Part shown: one piece after another, positions 16,748 through 30,329 of the stretch
Layout: each line of letters starts with the position of its first letter
Position numbering within the stretch: the first letter of the stretch is position 1
NCBI GenBank assembly: GCA_903945605.1
Contig: CAJAWH010000045.1
Span: forward strand, 1-37,708
Length of the DNA: 37,708 nucleotides
From: an uncultured Methylococcaceae bacterium
GTDB taxonomy: Bacteria > Pseudomonadota > Gammaproteobacteria > Methylococcales > Methylomonadaceae
Reading direction: 5' to 3'
Position numbers and translations under genes: made by a program
Notes under the pieces: generated by a model
Databases searched by the model: none
The model's input: only the letters and a program-made list of their open reading frames with translations
What the model was told of the DNA's origin: nothing

Positions 16748-18361
16748 TTATAAACCATAGTATCCGGTGTTAGCCGAATCGGCAATTAAAATGGATTTAA
16801 GGTTTTTAATATTGGCAACACTAGCCGCTCCGTAATAGATATTCAAATCCGCTGTGGCGGTATCCAGTTTTGCCTTAATGATCGCATCGGCAACCGTTAA
16901 ACCCAGCGACTGGCCTTGATAATTGTCATTACCAAAATGCACCCCCAAATAAATACGGCTGCGTCCGGTTTCTAACTGCAATTGCGAGAACGTGGCAACA
17001 TTGCGTGTTGTGGCATCAGACCCATAAACAGTCGGATCCACCTGACCCGTGCCGTTGTTGGTGCCTATCAACCAAGGCAATGAAGTTAAACTGACGGCTG
17101 CACCATTTTTCGCAATTTTATCAGTCTTAAAATAGGCTCTGAGTATTTCTGCACCTGCCGCAACCGTTGCACTGTGCCCGCTGGTGCTTGAGGGATGGGA
17201 TGGGGTTGTCGCCAAAGGCAACCAAGTGTAATTGCTGATGCTGCCATCAGGATTGGCGTTAATGGCTGAAATAGGCCGCCAGAACAGCAAATCATATTTA
17301 GATTGCCATGCGGCAATACGGGCATCGGCTAACGCGCTATCCAAGCCTGCAAATAATTTGGCATTTTTGTCCAATGTCAAACCATAGCTTGCAGAAGCAA
17401 GGCGAGCTGCTTCATTAACGAATATTTCGGCATCTGCTTTGTAATACAACGCCTGCAATGTTTGGTCAGTGGTTCGGCTACCGGGGTTAAGCGAATTTTG
17501 CCCATGTGTTTTGACATAATTCAGTTCGCTGTTGTATTCGCTGGTGGCAATCACCAATGAGGGCGGCACTGCAGCCACCAGTGATTGTTTGGCGGCAATA
17601 GTCAAGCCGAACGGCGTGATGTTTTTCCAGTTAAAATCAATGCCTGCTGTGGGCAAAATATTGCCGGAGGCATCAAAACCAGTGGGCGCGCCTGTTGCAG
17701 GGTCAACTGCTCCTGCAGCACCGTTGCTGGGCCGCCAAAGCCCTGCCCCCGGATTGCCTGTCGCATTGGCGACCACCGCACCGGCACCTGAAACCGCCAG
17801 ATTAGTGGAAGGCGTATAAGTTGTCCGTATGGCTGAATAGTCGTTGCCCCTGGCAGCCAACGCCGCTGCTGCTGCGGCCTCGCCAGCAGCAATGCCAGGA
17901 TCGGAACCAGCAACACCTAGTGCCTGTAAATCGCTGGCCAATTGGCTGTTTAGCCACGCAATGGTGGGGGCCCAATTGGAATTCGCGGCAGGGTTGGGCA
18001 ATGTGCCAATCAGCACATCGTGGGCAGCTTGCACAGCAGCGGCAGCGGCTGATTGTGCCGTGACACCGGCGGGTTTGCTCCTGCTGTAATAATAACTGGC
18101 GAAGCTAAACTGATCAATGGCATTAACGGCATCAAAAACTGCCCTGGCTTCAATGGCGGCAATACGGGTGGTGACATTTGAGTTTAAGGCAAGGCTGGCT
18201 GTGCCTGTGGTGGCAGAAGTGCCACCTTTGGCGGCCAAGATGGTGTATTTGTTCCAATCGGTCACTGCATCGGCGGAAACTTCAAAAGCCAATAACGAAG
18301 CGGCAACGGTCAATGTTAATGTGGATAGCGTTAAGGCATTGGGCAATATTGTGTTTTTCAT
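16748..18361 (-). CDS. Secreted vanadium-dependent haloperoxidase / PAP2-type phosphoesterase
   Basis: The 537 residues start with a signal peptide (MKNTILPNALTL, hydrophobic core, likely cut after SADA), so the enzyme is periplasmic or extracellular. The C-terminal half carries all three parts of the PAP2/haloperoxidase active site: K355 and R362 in KYDLLFWRP; S394, G395 and H396 in STSGHS; R469 and H475 in SRIYLGVHFGND. These residues bind phosphate or vanadate, with H396 as nucleophile. The large alpha-rich N-terminal region (about 60-350) fits the vanadium-haloperoxidase superfamily rather than small lipid phosphatases. Halogenating activity cannot be separated from phosphatase activity by sequence alone. 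GAGG stands six bases before ATG. No operon partner is seen; a TTGACA at 18448-18453 on the minus strand has a weak -10. Confidence 0.85.
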   Translation of the reverse strand: MKNTILPNALTLSTLTLTVAASLLAFEVSADAVTDWNKYTILAAKGGTSATTGTASLALNSNVTTRIAAIEARAVFDAVNAIDQFSFASYYYSRSKPAGVTAQSAAAAAVQAAHDVLIGTLPNPAANSNWAPTIAWLNSQLASDLQALGVAGSDPGIAAGEAAAAAALAARGNDYSAIRTTYTPSTNLAVSGAGAVVANATGNPGAGLWRPSNGAAGAVDPATGAPTGFDASGNILPTAGIDFNWKNITPFGLTIAAKQSLVAAVPPSLVIATSEYNSELNYVKTHGQNSLNPGSRTTDQTLQALYYKADAEIFVNEAARLASASYGLTLDKNAKLFAGLDSALADARIAAWQSKYDLLFWRPISAINANPDGSISNYTWLPLATTPSHPSSTSGHSATVAAGAEILRAYFKTDKIAKNGAAVSLTSLPWLIGTNNGTGQVDPTVYGSDATTRNVATFSQLQLETGRSRIYLGVHFGNDNYQGQSLGLTVADAIIKAKLDTATADLNIYYGAASVANIKNLKSILIADSANTGYYGL

Positions 18362-18604
18362 ATAAACCTCGGTTGAAAATTAAAAAATTGACAAATCCGG
18401 TGAACAATCCAGCGTCGCCAGATCATCACCGTGCTGCCACAATCAACTGTCAATTTTTATGCCACAATATAACTTATTGTATTTATTTGTTAATCTGATT
18501 GGTTAGGGATTTTTCTGTTGCTGCCGCAACAGTGATTGATTAATGGCTGTTGCTCCATCGCTATCTGCCATTGCCATTGGCGGACGTTAAAGTGATTGCT
18601 AAGC

Positions 18605-19063
18605 TTATTCCAATGCCAAAATATACGCCCACTGTTCCGCTGTCACTGGCATGATTGACAGACGGTTGCCACGTCTGACCAATGCCAAATCCGCCAATGC
18701 CGGATGTTGTTTGAGTTCTTTTAAGCTGATGGTGCGGCTAAGTTGTCTGACAAACCTGACATCCACCATTATCCAAGTCGGCTTGTCGGGTGAGCTTTTC
18801 GGGTCAAAGTGCTTATCATCAGGATCGAAAGCACTAAAATCAGCATAGCCTTCCTTAACCACTTCCATAATGCCGACAATGCCCGGCACATCACAGTTGG
18901 AATGATAAAAAAACACCTGGTCGCCCAACTTCATATCGTCGCGCATCATATTGCGGGCCTGATAATTCCTGACCCCATCCCAATGCTCGGTCTGCAACGG
19001 GCGATCAGACAAGTCTGAAATGCTGAAGGTGTCGGGTTCAGATTTCATTAGCCAGTAACGCAT
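18605..19063 (-). CDS. EVE-domain protein
   Basis: The 152 residues are almost entirely an EVE domain, a PUA-like fold related to YTH domains. The hallmarks are the start MRYWLMKSEPDTFSISDL, the WDGVRNYQARNMMRDDM core, GDQVFFYHSNC and the end VRRGNRLSIMPVT. EVE domains are thought to recognise modified bases in DNA or RNA; some occur in restriction-like defence proteins, but the stand-alone form is a common housekeeping gene of unknown role. GGAG six bases before ATG sets the start. No restriction gene lies nearby, and the neighbours (haloperoxidase 243 bases downstream, cysH 228 bases upstream) give no functional hint. Confidence 0.92.
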   Translation of the reverse strand: MRYWLMKSEPDTFSISDLSDRPLQTEHWDGVRNYQARNMMRDDMKLGDQVFFYHSNCDVPGIVGIMEVVKEGYADFSAFDPDDKHFDPKSSPDKPTWIMVDVRFVRQLSRTISLKELKQHPALADLALVRRGNRLSIMPVTAEQWAYILALE

Positions 19064-19225
19064 AGATACTCCTATTTGTTGTTAATTTGTCTGTTATGCC
19101 CTGTATTGCCTGAGTTTACCAGAAAATTTTGATGCCGAAAGCATTGTTGTTATAGCTCCTGACAAGGTCTTTAGGCCATATCGGGATGCCTTTTATGAGG
19201 TTTAACGAAAGTCTTAATATTGTTT

Positions 19226-19250
19226 GTTGGGGTTCGTTCCTCACCCCAAC
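19226..19250. repeat. Intergenic palindromic repeat, GTTGGGG type
   Basis: GTTGGGG pairs with CCCCAAC around an 11-base loop (TTCGTTCCTCA), followed by CTACCGCGC. Short palindromes of this GGTTGGGG/AACGAACCCCAAC kind are scattered through intergenic DNA of several proteobacteria and cyanobacteria, so this is probably a member of a dispersed family. Only this copy was recognised in the window. Confidence 0.45.
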
Positions 19251-19291
19251 CTACCGCGCTTGTGAGTTAACAGATTTGAAGAATAGCCCCC

Positions 19292-20041
19292 CTAACTCTC
19301 CAAAAACCCTGAAGCATCCTGCGGCTCAATATTGCCCGCATGTAGCCCACATTCTTTTTTGGTCTCAGATTCCCACCACCACCGCCCTGAGCGTTCGTGT
19401 TGGTTAGGCAAAATGGCGCGGGTGCAGGGTTCGCAGCCGATGCTGATGTAGCCTTGGCGATGCAGTTGGTTGAAAGGCACTTGATAGGCTTCGATGTAAT
19501 CCCAGACTTGTGCCGATGTCCAATTGAGCAACGGATTAAATTTGACCAAGGTATGGCCTTCGGTGGAGAAGGTGTTGTCGATTTGCACTTCTGGTATGGC
19601 TTGGCGCGTTTCCACGCTTTGGTCACGGCGCTGTCCGGTAATCCAGGCATCTAATCCAGCAATCCGTCGCGCTAAGGCATCCACTTTGCGGATGCCGCAA
19701 CATTCGTGGTGTCCGTCTTCATAAAAGCTGAACAAACCTTTTCGTTTGACAAAAGCATCCAATACTTCGGGGTTTGGCGATAGCAGTTCGATGTCAATTT
19801 GGTAGTGTTTCCTGACTTGTTCAATGAAGCGATAGGTTTCCGGATGCAGCCGTCCGGTGTCCAGCGAAAACACTTGGATGTCTTTGCGGATGGCCACTGC
19901 CATGTCTATCAGCACCACATCTTCCGCACCGCTAAAGGAAATGGCGATATTGTCGTAAAGTGCCAAGGCTTTTTTTAGGATGGCCCTGGGCTTTTTTTGA
20001 TTCAGCTCAATCTGTAATTGTGGTATGTCAGGCAGGGTCAT
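19292..20041 (-). CDS. cysH: Assimilatory adenylyl-sulfate (APS) reductase
   Basis: The enzyme reduces adenylyl sulfate to sulfite with thioredoxin or glutaredoxin as donor, in sulfate assimilation. The 249 residues show the ATP-pyrophosphatase-like motif [12 protein letters not shown] and the arginine-rich segment TGQRRDQS. C114-C115 (ECCGIRK) and C203/C206 (GCEPCTR) are the ligands of a [4Fe-4S] cluster, and C231 in ECGLH is the catalytic cysteine. The cluster cysteines distinguish it from the cluster-free PAPS reductase of E. coli, so APS is the likely substrate. Its ATG lies 14 bases inside gshA, so the two genes are probably translated together. No cysDNC or cysI is in the window. Confidence 0.93.
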   Translation of the reverse strand: MTLPDIPQLQIELNQKKPRAILKKALALYDNIAISFSGAEDVVLIDMAVAIRKDIQVFSLDTGRLHPETYRFIEQVRKHYQIDIELLSPNPEVLDAFVKRKGLFSFYEDGHHECCGIRKVDALARRIAGLDAWITGQRRDQSVETRQAIPEVQIDNTFSTEGHTLVKFNPLLNWTSAQVWDYIEAYQVPFNQLHRQGYISIGCEPCTRAILPNQHERSGRWWWESETKKECGLHAGNIEPQDASGFLES

Positions 20042-21635
20042 GATCTTTACAACCTATTTGCGAGAAGTAACGGTTCAAAAATTCTTGGAAAGGCAGCTGG
20101 GGGGCTGCTTCTATTTCTTGTTGTTTGGCATGGGATTGCCGAGCCATGTCAAGCATCTTTTGGTGGGCCGCGCTATCCAGTTGGCGGCCCGCAAAGTAGG
20201 CTTGATGCTGGCGGGATTGGTTGATGCCAAACGCGGCAAAGGGTATTTTTTCTGTGCCCAAGATTTGCAGTATTTGTGCCGAGGCGGTCAGTTCAGGGTT
20301 GTTGGCAACTGCCTGTTGTTCTTGCAATGCCAAACTATAAGGCCGGTCAGGGTTGTTGTGGTCGAGTATGGCGCAAACCGGTTGCATGGACTCAATAATA
20401 TCATTGGCCCAATCTTGTAAAAGGATTTTTTGGCCATTTTTTTCCAGCATTAGGCCCGGCTTTCTGCCCGTATTGGCAACGGCCAGTTGGTTGTTGTTGA
20501 AGGTTTGCCGATCCGTATCCTGCACGGCGGGGCTGTCCGTTAACAGACAGGTCAACAATAAGGCTTCAATAAAACGGGCGGTGTTTTCGTCGATGCCGAT
20601 GGGGTTGAAAACGTCCAAGTCCAGCGAGCGCATTTCAACATAGCGGACACCACGGCGTTTAAGCGCCAAGGTGGGTTTTTCGCAGGACTCAGCAATTTGT
20701 TTGGGGCGGATGGTGCTATAAAATTCGTTCTCTATTTGTAAGATGTTGCCATTGAGCTGTTGGTATTCGCCATTGACCAACACCCCCAACTTTTCATATT
20801 CAGGATAAGGTGTGCTAATGGCTGCCGTTAAGGTGTCCACATAGCCCTCAATGGAGTTGTAATCAATTTTCAGGCTGGCTTGATTTTTGCTCTTATAGCC
20901 AATGTCGCTCATGCGTAATGAGGTGGCGTAAGGGTGATATACCGTGCCTTGGTCGAATTGTTCAAATTGTGCCATCAGTGATGGGCGGCTTTTGAAGAAG
21001 TTCTTGCAAATGGCGGGGGATGCGCCGAACAGATACAAGATAATCCAGCCAATGCGTTGAAAATTGCGGATCAGGCCAAAATAGGCTTGGGCGGTGAATG
21101 CGTTAAGGTCAAGCGGGCTGCTTTCTTGCTTGAGCAATACGGCCCATAAGGCTTCCGGCACTGAATAATTGAAATGGATACCGGCTATGGCTTGCATGGT
21201 GCGGCCGTAACGATGCCACAAACCTTGCCGGTAGACATGCTTCATCCGCCCGACATTGGAGCTGCCGTATTCGGCAATCGGGATGCTTTCATCCCCGTCG
21301 ATGCCACAAGGCATGGAGGTGGCCAGCAGCAGCTCAGAACCTAATTGGCTATGGACAAATAGGTGGATAGTGTCCAAATACGCCAAGGTGTCTTTAATGT
21401 CGGCAAACGGCGGGGTGATCAGCTCGATCAGCGCTTCGGAATAGTCGGTGGTGATATAGGGATGGGTCAGTGCTGCGCCCAACGGGGCGGGATGCGGAGT
21501 TTGGGCAATTTTGCCATTGCTGGCAATGCGTAGGCTTTCTTTTTCTATGCCCTTAAGGCCGCCGCACAGTATTGTGGGCTGGTCACTGTCGAGCAGGCGC
21601 TGCAAGCGCTGGGAGGAGTTGTTGCAATGGCTCAT
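20028..21635 (-). CDS. gshA: Glutamate-cysteine ligase
   Basis: GshA joins glutamate and cysteine with ATP in the first, rate-limiting step of glutathione synthesis. The 535 residues belong to the gammaproteobacterial class 1 family (E. coli 518). Family landmarks are [12 protein letters not shown] near residue 26, [38 protein letters not shown] and [20 protein letters not shown]. The start ([12 protein letters not shown]) has no obvious SD. Its last 14 bases contain the cysH start, so cysteine supply and use are genetically linked. It is divergent from recQ, sharing a 143-base region with two TATAAT hexamers. gshB is not present. Confidence 0.95.
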   Translation of the reverse strand: MSHCNNSSQRLQRLLDSDQPTILCGGLKGIEKESLRIASNGKIAQTPHPAPLGAALTHPYITTDYSEALIELITPPFADIKDTLAYLDTIHLFVHSQLGSELLLATSMPCGIDGDESIPIAEYGSSNVGRMKHVYRQGLWHRYGRTMQAIAGIHFNYSVPEALWAVLLKQESSPLDLNAFTAQAYFGLIRNFQRIGWIILYLFGASPAICKNFFKSRPSLMAQFEQFDQGTVYHPYATSLRMSDIGYKSKNQASLKIDYNSIEGYVDTLTAAISTPYPEYEKLGVLVNGEYQQLNGNILQIENEFYSTIRPKQIAESCEKPTLALKRRGVRYVEMRSLDLDVFNPIGIDENTARFIEALLLTCLLTDSPAVQDTDRQTFNNNQLAVANTGRKPGLMLEKNGQKILLQDWANDIIESMQPVCAILDHNNPDRPYSLALQEQQAVANNPELTASAQILQILGTEKIPFAAFGINQSRQHQAYFAGRQLDSAAHQKMLDMARQSHAKQQEIEAAPQLPFQEFLNRYFSQIGCKDHDPA

Positions 21636-21730
21636 AAGATAAATTGGGTTAAGCTGCCAATGGAGTGTACCCGTCCGCTTGAACCATAAAGCTTATCACC
21701 CAAGGTAGAAGTACCAGCTCCGCAGTCATG

Positions 21731-21752
21731 TATAATCTCACCATTATAATGG
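21731..21752. promoter_or_regulatory. Divergent promoter region of gshA and recQ
   Basis: Two perfect TATAAT hexamers (21731-21736 and 21745-21750) lie upstream of recQ. The second is part of the perfect palindrome CCATTATAATGG (21741-21752), so it reads as TATAAT on both strands and could serve gshA as well. No good -35 element sits at 16-18 bases in either direction. Confidence 0.4.
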
Positions 21753-21778
21753 CTTTGACAGATAGATGAAATAATAAC

Positions 21779-25500
<3,722 letters not shown>

Positions 25501-25505
25501 GGTCA

Positions 25506-26708
25506 ATGTCGGCTAGAAAATTTTTAGATAGCATAGAGCCGCATTTTACGAAAGGCGGTAAATTTGAGAAGTATTATGGCCTTTATGAAATGGTCGATAC
25601 TTTCATCTACACTCCCGCTGACGTGGCGCGGGGCACCACTCATGTGCGTGATGGCAATGACCTGAAACGCACCATGACCTTTGTGGTGATTGCCACGGCA
25701 TTATGTGTATTTATGGCCATGTATAACACCGGCTACCAAGCCAACTTGGCCATGGAAGCTATGGGTAAGGCCGAAATCGATGGTTGGCGCAACATCCCCA
25801 TGATGATCTTCGGTTTCAATCCAATGAATCCGTTGTCTTGTATGGTGCATGGTGCGTTGTACTTCTTGCCCATTTATATCGTCACCTTGGCAGTGGGCGG
25901 TGTTTGGGAAGTGCTGTTTGCCACCGTGCGTGGTCATGAAGTCAACGAAGGCTTCTTGGTTTCATCCATGCTCTATACCTTGATCATGCCGCCCGACATG
26001 CCGCTTTGGCAAGTCGCTTTGGGCATTTCATTTGGTATTGTCATTGGTAAGGAAGTGTTTGGCGGTACAGGCAAAAACTTCCTGAACCCTGCCCTGACCG
26101 GCCGTGCTTTCCTGTATTTTGCTTATCCTGCCTCCATTTCCGGTGATTCGGTGTGGGTTGCCGTTGATGGCTATACCGCAGCGACCCCATTGGGTCTGGC
26201 GGCAAACGGCGGACTTGAAGCGGTTTATAACGCCCATTACACTTGGCTGCAAACCTTCTTTGGTTTTGAACCTGGCTGTTTAGGCGAAACTTCCACCTTT
26301 GCCATCCTGATTGGCGCAGCTTTCCTGTTATATACCCGCATAGCCTCTTACCGCATTATGGGCGGCGTGTTGGCGGGCATGGTCGCCACCTCATTGCTGT
26401 TCAACATCATTGGCAGTGACACCAACCCCATGTTCTCGCTACCTTGGTATTGGCATTTGACCGTCGGCGGTTTTGCTTTTGGTATGGTGTATATGGCCAC
26501 TGACCCTGTCAGTGCCGCCATGACCAATACTGGACGTTGGGTGTTTGGCGCATTGGTGGGGGCTATGACCGTACTCATCAGAGTGGTCAACCCAGCATTC
26601 CCAGAAGGCATCATGTTGGCCATTTTGTTCTCCAATATGTTCGCCCCCACTATCGACTACTTTGTCATTCAGGCCAATATCAGAAGAAGGATGAAACGTC
26701 ATGCCTAA
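25506..26708 (+). CDS. nqrB: Na+-translocating NADH:quinone reductase subunit B
   Basis: NqrB is an integral membrane subunit with a covalent FMN and riboflavin, and forms part of the sodium channel. The 400 residues contain about ten hydrophobic helices after a soluble N-terminus of about 55 residues. The flavin attachment motif DGYTAATPL (221-229) puts FMN on T227, equivalent to T236 of V. cholerae. Other conserved stretches are [37 protein letters not shown] and [20 protein letters not shown] lies just before ATG. The stop overlaps nqrC by 8 bases, as expected for tight coupling. Confidence 0.98.
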   Translation: MSARKFLDSIEPHFTKGGKFEKYYGLYEMVDTFIYTPADVARGTTHVRDGNDLKRTMTFVVIATALCVFMAMYNTGYQANLAMEAMGKAEIDGWRNIPMMIFGFNPMNPLSCMVHGALYFLPIYIVTLAVGGVWEVLFATVRGHEVNEGFLVSSMLYTLIMPPDMPLWQVALGISFGIVIGKEVFGGTGKNFLNPALTGRAFLYFAYPASISGDSVWVAVDGYTAATPLGLAANGGLEAVYNAHYTWLQTFFGFEPGCLGETSTFAILIGAAFLLYTRIASYRIMGGVLAGMVATSLLFNIIGSDTNPMFSLPWYWHLTVGGFAFGMVYMATDPVSAAMTNTGRWVFGALVGAMTVLIRVVNPAFPEGIMLAILFSNMFAPTIDYFVIQANIRRRMKRHA

Positions 26709-27636
26709 TGAAAAAAAGCAATGTGAGCACATGGTAAAGCTTTGTGCAACCCTTGAGAAATACGAAAGTTACCGAAAATTTAAGGCTTATGCCGAGAAAA
26801 TTCTGGCGTTAGGCAATGATAGCCTAGAAAAAACCATCGCGATTGCCGTGGCTCTGTGCTTGGTGTGTGCCGTGTTGGTTTCTTTTGCCGCCGTGGCATT
26901 AAAACCGCTGCAAGTTGACAATAAAGAACAGGATATGAAAAAAAATATTCTGGATGTGGCAGGTTTGTTGGATGAAGGCAGCAATATTGATGCCGCCTTT
27001 GCTGAAAAAATCGAGCCAAAAATTGTTGATTTGGCAACTGGAGATTATGTTGATAGCGTCAATGTGGCCGATTACGACCAACGTAAGGCCGCCAAAGACC
27101 CTGCCCAAAACGTAGTTATCCCTAAAGAAAAAGACATCGCCCACATCCGCATCAAAGCCAAATATGCCAAAGTGTTTTTGGTAAAAGAAGGCGGGGCGAT
27201 CAAATCCATCATTTTGCCGATCAATGGCTATGGGTTGTGGTCAACACTCTACGGCTTCCTGTCGTTGGATGCTGACGGGCAAACCGTGCAAAGCATCAAC
27301 TTTTACGACCAATCCGAAACACCGGGTTTGGGTGGTGAAGTGGTCAACCCCAAATGGCGTGCGTTATGGAAAGGCAAAAAAGTGTATGCCGAATCTGACC
27401 AGCCATCTTTGGATAAAGGTTTGATCACCGAAGCCGATAAAGGCGAGCCTGCATTAAGCCTTATCAAAGGCGTGGTGGACAACAGCAAACCTGGCTCGCA
27501 ATACCAAGTTGATGGTTTGGCGGGTGCAACCCTTACCAGTACCGGTGTCACCAATTTGATCAGATACTGGATGAGTACAGAAGGTTTTGCCCCGTATTTG
27601 AATAAAGTAAGAACGGTTAAAGGAGTGAAATCATGA
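26701..27636 (+). CDS. nqrC: Na+-translocating NADH:quinone reductase subunit C, N-terminally extended
   Basis: NqrC is anchored by one membrane helix and carries a covalently bound FMN in a periplasmic domain. The helix here is at about 46-68 ([20 protein letters not shown]). The FMN acceptor is T277 in [12 protein letters not shown]. The protein is 311 residues, against about 257 in V. cholerae; most of the difference is about 38 extra residues before GNDSLEKT, where family members usually begin. The extension is charged, aromatic and probably helical ([18 protein letters not shown]). The start at 26701 is backed by AAGGA 9 bases upstream inside nqrB; ATG at 26731 is an alternative. No later ATG would give the usual short form. 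Confidence 0.95.
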   Translation: MPNEKKQCEHMVKLCATLEKYESYRKFKAYAEKILALGNDSLEKTIAIAVALCLVCAVLVSFAAVALKPLQVDNKEQDMKKNILDVAGLLDEGSNIDAAFAEKIEPKIVDLATGDYVDSVNVADYDQRKAAKDPAQNVVIPKEKDIAHIRIKAKYAKVFLVKEGGAIKSIILPINGYGLWSTLYGFLSLDADGQTVQSINFYDQSETPGLGGEVVNPKWRALWKGKKVYAESDQPSLDKGLITEADKGEPALSLIKGVVDNSKPGSQYQVDGLAGATLTSTGVTNLIRYWMSTEGFAPYLNKVRTVKGVKS

Positions 27637-28313
27637 GTGCCGTAATGAATGATGAAACAAAAAAAGTACTTGTCGAACCTTTAGTCAGCAATAACCCAAT
27701 CACCCTACAAGTATTGGGTATCTGCTCGGCATTGGCGGTCACCTCGCAAATGTCCACATCGCTGATTATGGCTTTGGCTTTGACATTGGTGACGGCTTTT
27801 TCCAGTGCCGCCATCAGTGCCATCAGAAACCATATCCCCAGCAGCATCCGTATCATTGTACAGATGACCATTATTGCTTCATTGGTTATCGTGGTTGACC
27901 AGATACTGAAAGCGTTTGCTTACGATGTCAGCAAACAATTGTCAGTGTTCGTCGGCCTGATCATCACCAACTGTATCGTAATGGGCCGTGCCGAAGGCTA
28001 CGCCATGAAAAATCCACCTTTGGAAAGCTTCATGGATGGTATCGGCAATGGCTTGGGTTATAGCCTTATCCTTATCGTGGTGGCTTTCTTCAGGGAAACT
28101 TTAGGTTCCGGCAAATTATTGGGCATCGAAGTTTTCAAGCTCACCAAAGATGGCGGCTGGTACGACCCTAATGGCCTGATGTTGTTGCCACCTAGCGCAT
28201 TTTTCATTATTGGCCTGATCATCTGGGGTGTCCGTGTTTGGAAACCCGAGCAAGCCGAAAAAGTGGAATTTAAAATTTTGCCGATTGCTCATGGTGAAGG
28301 AGGGCATCACTAA
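27633..28313 (+). CDS. nqrD: Na+-translocating NADH:quinone reductase subunit D
   Basis: NqrD is an integral membrane subunit of about six helices (226 residues), homologous to NqrE and RnfE. It helps hold an iron-sulfur centre in the middle of the membrane. The relevant cysteines are C31 ([10 protein letters not shown]) and C114 ([12 protein letters not shown]), each in its half-helix. AGGAG stands 8 bases before ATG, and the start overlaps the nqrC stop (ATGA). The soluble N-terminal tail ([11 protein letters not shown]) is slightly longer than usual. It overlaps nqrE by one base. Confidence 0.97.
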   Translation: MSAVMNDETKKVLVEPLVSNNPITLQVLGICSALAVTSQMSTSLIMALALTLVTAFSSAAISAIRNHIPSSIRIIVQMTIIASLVIVVDQILKAFAYDVSKQLSVFVGLIITNCIVMGRAEGYAMKNPPLESFMDGIGNGLGYSLILIVVAFFRETLGSGKLLGIEVFKLTKDGGWYDPNGLMLLPPSAFFIIGLIIWGVRVWKPEQAEKVEFKILPIAHGEGGHH

Positions 28314-28921
28314 TGGAAGCGTATATCAGTTTATTTGTTAAAGCCGTTTTCATTGAAAACTTGGCATTATCGTTCTTCTTGGGCATGTGCACCTTTATTG
28401 CCGTATCCAAAAAGATTTCCACTGCAATGGGCTTAGGCATTGCCGTTATGGTGGTGCAAGCCATTACCGTACCCGCCAATAACATTGTTTACCACGCCCT
28501 GTTAAAAGAAGATGCCTTGTCTTGGTTGGGCATTACCGGCGTTGACCTGAGCTTTTTGGCACTGCTTAGCTGTATCGGCATGATCGCCGCCTTGGTGCAG
28601 ATTCTGGAAATGGTGCTGGATAAATTCTTTCCGGCGCTTTACTCTGCCTTGGGTATTTTCTTGCCCTTGATTACGGTTAACTGCGCCATTCTAGGCGGCA
28701 GTTTGTTCATGATCGAGCGTGACTATAATTTTGGCGAAAGCGTCACCTACGGTGTCGGTAGCGGCTTGGGCTGGGCCTTGGCTATTACTGTAATGGCCGG
28801 TGTGCGCGAAAAACTAAAATACAGCGATATACCGGCTGGCTTGCAAGGCCTGGGTATCACCTTTATTACTGCGGGTCTGATGTCGCTTGGCTTCATGGCT
28901 TTCTCTGGAATCCAACTTTAG
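28313..28921 (+). CDS. nqrE: Na+-translocating NADH:quinone reductase subunit E
   Basis: NqrE is the partner of NqrD, with inverted topology, and shares the intramembrane iron-sulfur centre. The 202 residues have six helices. The conserved cysteines are C26 ([14 protein letters not shown]) and C124 ([12 protein letters not shown]). GGAGG stands about 9 bases before ATG. The gene starts on the last base of nqrD and is 12 bases before nqrF. The length is close to V. cholerae (198). Confidence 0.97.
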   Translation: MEAYISLFVKAVFIENLALSFFLGMCTFIAVSKKISTAMGLGIAVMVVQAITVPANNIVYHALLKEDALSWLGITGVDLSFLALLSCIGMIAALVQILEMVLDKFFPALYSALGIFLPLITVNCAILGGSLFMIERDYNFGESVTYGVGSGLGWALAITVMAGVREKLKYSDIPAGLQGLGITFITAGLMSLGFMAFSGIQL

Positions 28922-28933
28922 GAAGGTATCGTA

Positions 28934-30154
28934 ATGCTGGAAATTGTATTAGGCATTATTATTTTCACGGCTTTCGTGATAGCACTGGTGTTCATGATCA
29001 TCGGTGCCAAAAGCAAACTGGTTGCTGCGGGTGATGTTGAAATTCTGATCAACCACGAAAAGAAAATACATGTGCCCGTTGGCTCCAAACTATTAGGCGC
29101 GTTGGCTGACAACGGCCTGTTCGTGTCATCAGCCTGTGGCGGCGGCGGTACTTGTGCGCAATGCCGTGTGAAAGTGTTTTCGGGCGGCGGCGACATTTTG
29201 CCCACTGAAACCTCGCATATCACCAAACGTGAAGCGGCGGAAGGCGAACGTCTTTCTTGCCAAGTCACGGTCAGAAACAATATGTCAATTGAAGTCGAAG
29301 ACAGTGTTTTTGGTGTCAAAAAATGGGAATGCACGGTTAAGTCCAACCACAACGTGGCAACTTTCATTAAAGAATTGGTGTTGGATTTGCCTGAAGGCGA
29401 AGCCATCAACTACCGTGCCGGTGGTTACATCCAGATTGAATGTCCACCACACGTCATCAACTATAAAGACTTCGACGTGGAAGAGCGTTTCCGTGACGAT
29501 TGGGACAAATTCAACTTGTGGCGTTACGTCTCCACAGTAAAAGAACCCGCCTTACGCGCTTATTCCATGGCTTCTTATCCAGAAGAAAAAGAAATCATGT
29601 TGAATGTGCGTATTGCCACACCACCGCCACGCGCACCTGAAAATGTACCGCCAGGTATTATGTCTTCGTACATTTTTAACCTGAAACCAGGTGACAAATG
29701 TATCGTATCCGGCCCTTATGGCGAATTTTTCGCTAAAGAAACTGACGCGGAAATGGTGTTCATTGGTGGTGGTGCCGGTATGGCACCAATGCGTTCGCAC
29801 ATCTTCGACCAATTACGCCGGTTGAAATCAAAACGCAAAATCACTTTCTGGTATGGTGCACGCAGCAAACGCGAAATGTTCTATGTAGAAGATTTTGATA
29901 TGCTGGCCAGAGAAAATGAAAACTTCACATGGCATTGCGCCTTGTCCGACCCATTGCCAGAAGACAACTGGGACGGCTACACCGGCTTTATCCATAATGT
30001 CGTTTATGAAAACCACCTGAAAAACCATCCAGCCCCTGAAGACTGTGAGTTTTACATGTGCGGCCCGCCAATCATGAACACCTCAGTCATTAAAATGCTG
30101 TTGGATTTGGGTGTAGAACCTGAAAACATCATGTTGGATGACTTTGGCGGTTAA
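28934..30154 (+). CDS. nqrF: Na+-translocating NADH:quinone reductase subunit F
   Basis: NqrF is the electron entry subunit: it binds NADH and FAD and carries a [2Fe-2S] cluster. The 406 residues (V. cholerae 408) have one N-terminal membrane helix (about 3-24), a ferredoxin domain with C68, C74, C77 and C109 ([17 protein letters not shown]), a FAD domain with RAYS at 208-211, and an NADH domain with [12 protein letters not shown] and the end CGPPIMN. All redox ligands are kept. GGAAGG before ATG gives a good SD. It is the last gene of the operon; neither nqrM nor apbE follows, and a terminator comes 29 bases later. Confidence 0.98.
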   Translation: MLEIVLGIIIFTAFVIALVFMIIGAKSKLVAAGDVEILINHEKKIHVPVGSKLLGALADNGLFVSSACGGGGTCAQCRVKVFSGGGDILPTETSHITKREAAEGERLSCQVTVRNNMSIEVEDSVFGVKKWECTVKSNHNVATFIKELVLDLPEGEAINYRAGGYIQIECPPHVINYKDFDVEERFRDDWDKFNLWRYVSTVKEPALRAYSMASYPEEKEIMLNVRIATPPPRAPENVPPGIMSSYIFNLKPGDKCIVSGPYGEFFAKETDAEMVFIGGGAGMAPMRSHIFDQLRRLKSKRKITFWYGARSKREMFYVEDFDMLARENENFTWHCALSDPLPEDNWDGYTGFIHNVVYENHLKNHPAPEDCEFYMCGPPIMNTSVIKMLLDLGVEPENIMLDDFGG

Positions 30155-30183
30155 TCTTACTGAGTAAGGTTTCCGTTGCCAAT

Positions 30184-30222
30184 AAAAACTCCCCTTAGCT
30201 TTGTGCTATCGGGAGTTTTTTA
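30184..30222 (+). terminator. Intrinsic terminator of the nqr operon
   Basis: AAAAACTCCC pairs with GGGAGTTTTT (10 bp) around a 17-base loop, and the T-tract follows directly. Confidence 0.85.
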
Positions 30223-30329
30223 TTGTTTGGCGTTCGAGGCGACCCTCAAGACATAGCTTCATTCCAACCAGCTGTTATAAACTTGTAGATGCATTGTCAC
30301 AGTTATGTGACTGAAAATATGACAAAATA

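Noticed and set aside
18605-19063. EVE-domain protein as part of a defence system
   Set aside because: No restriction, methylase or nuclease gene lies nearby; stand-alone EVE genes are common housekeeping genes.
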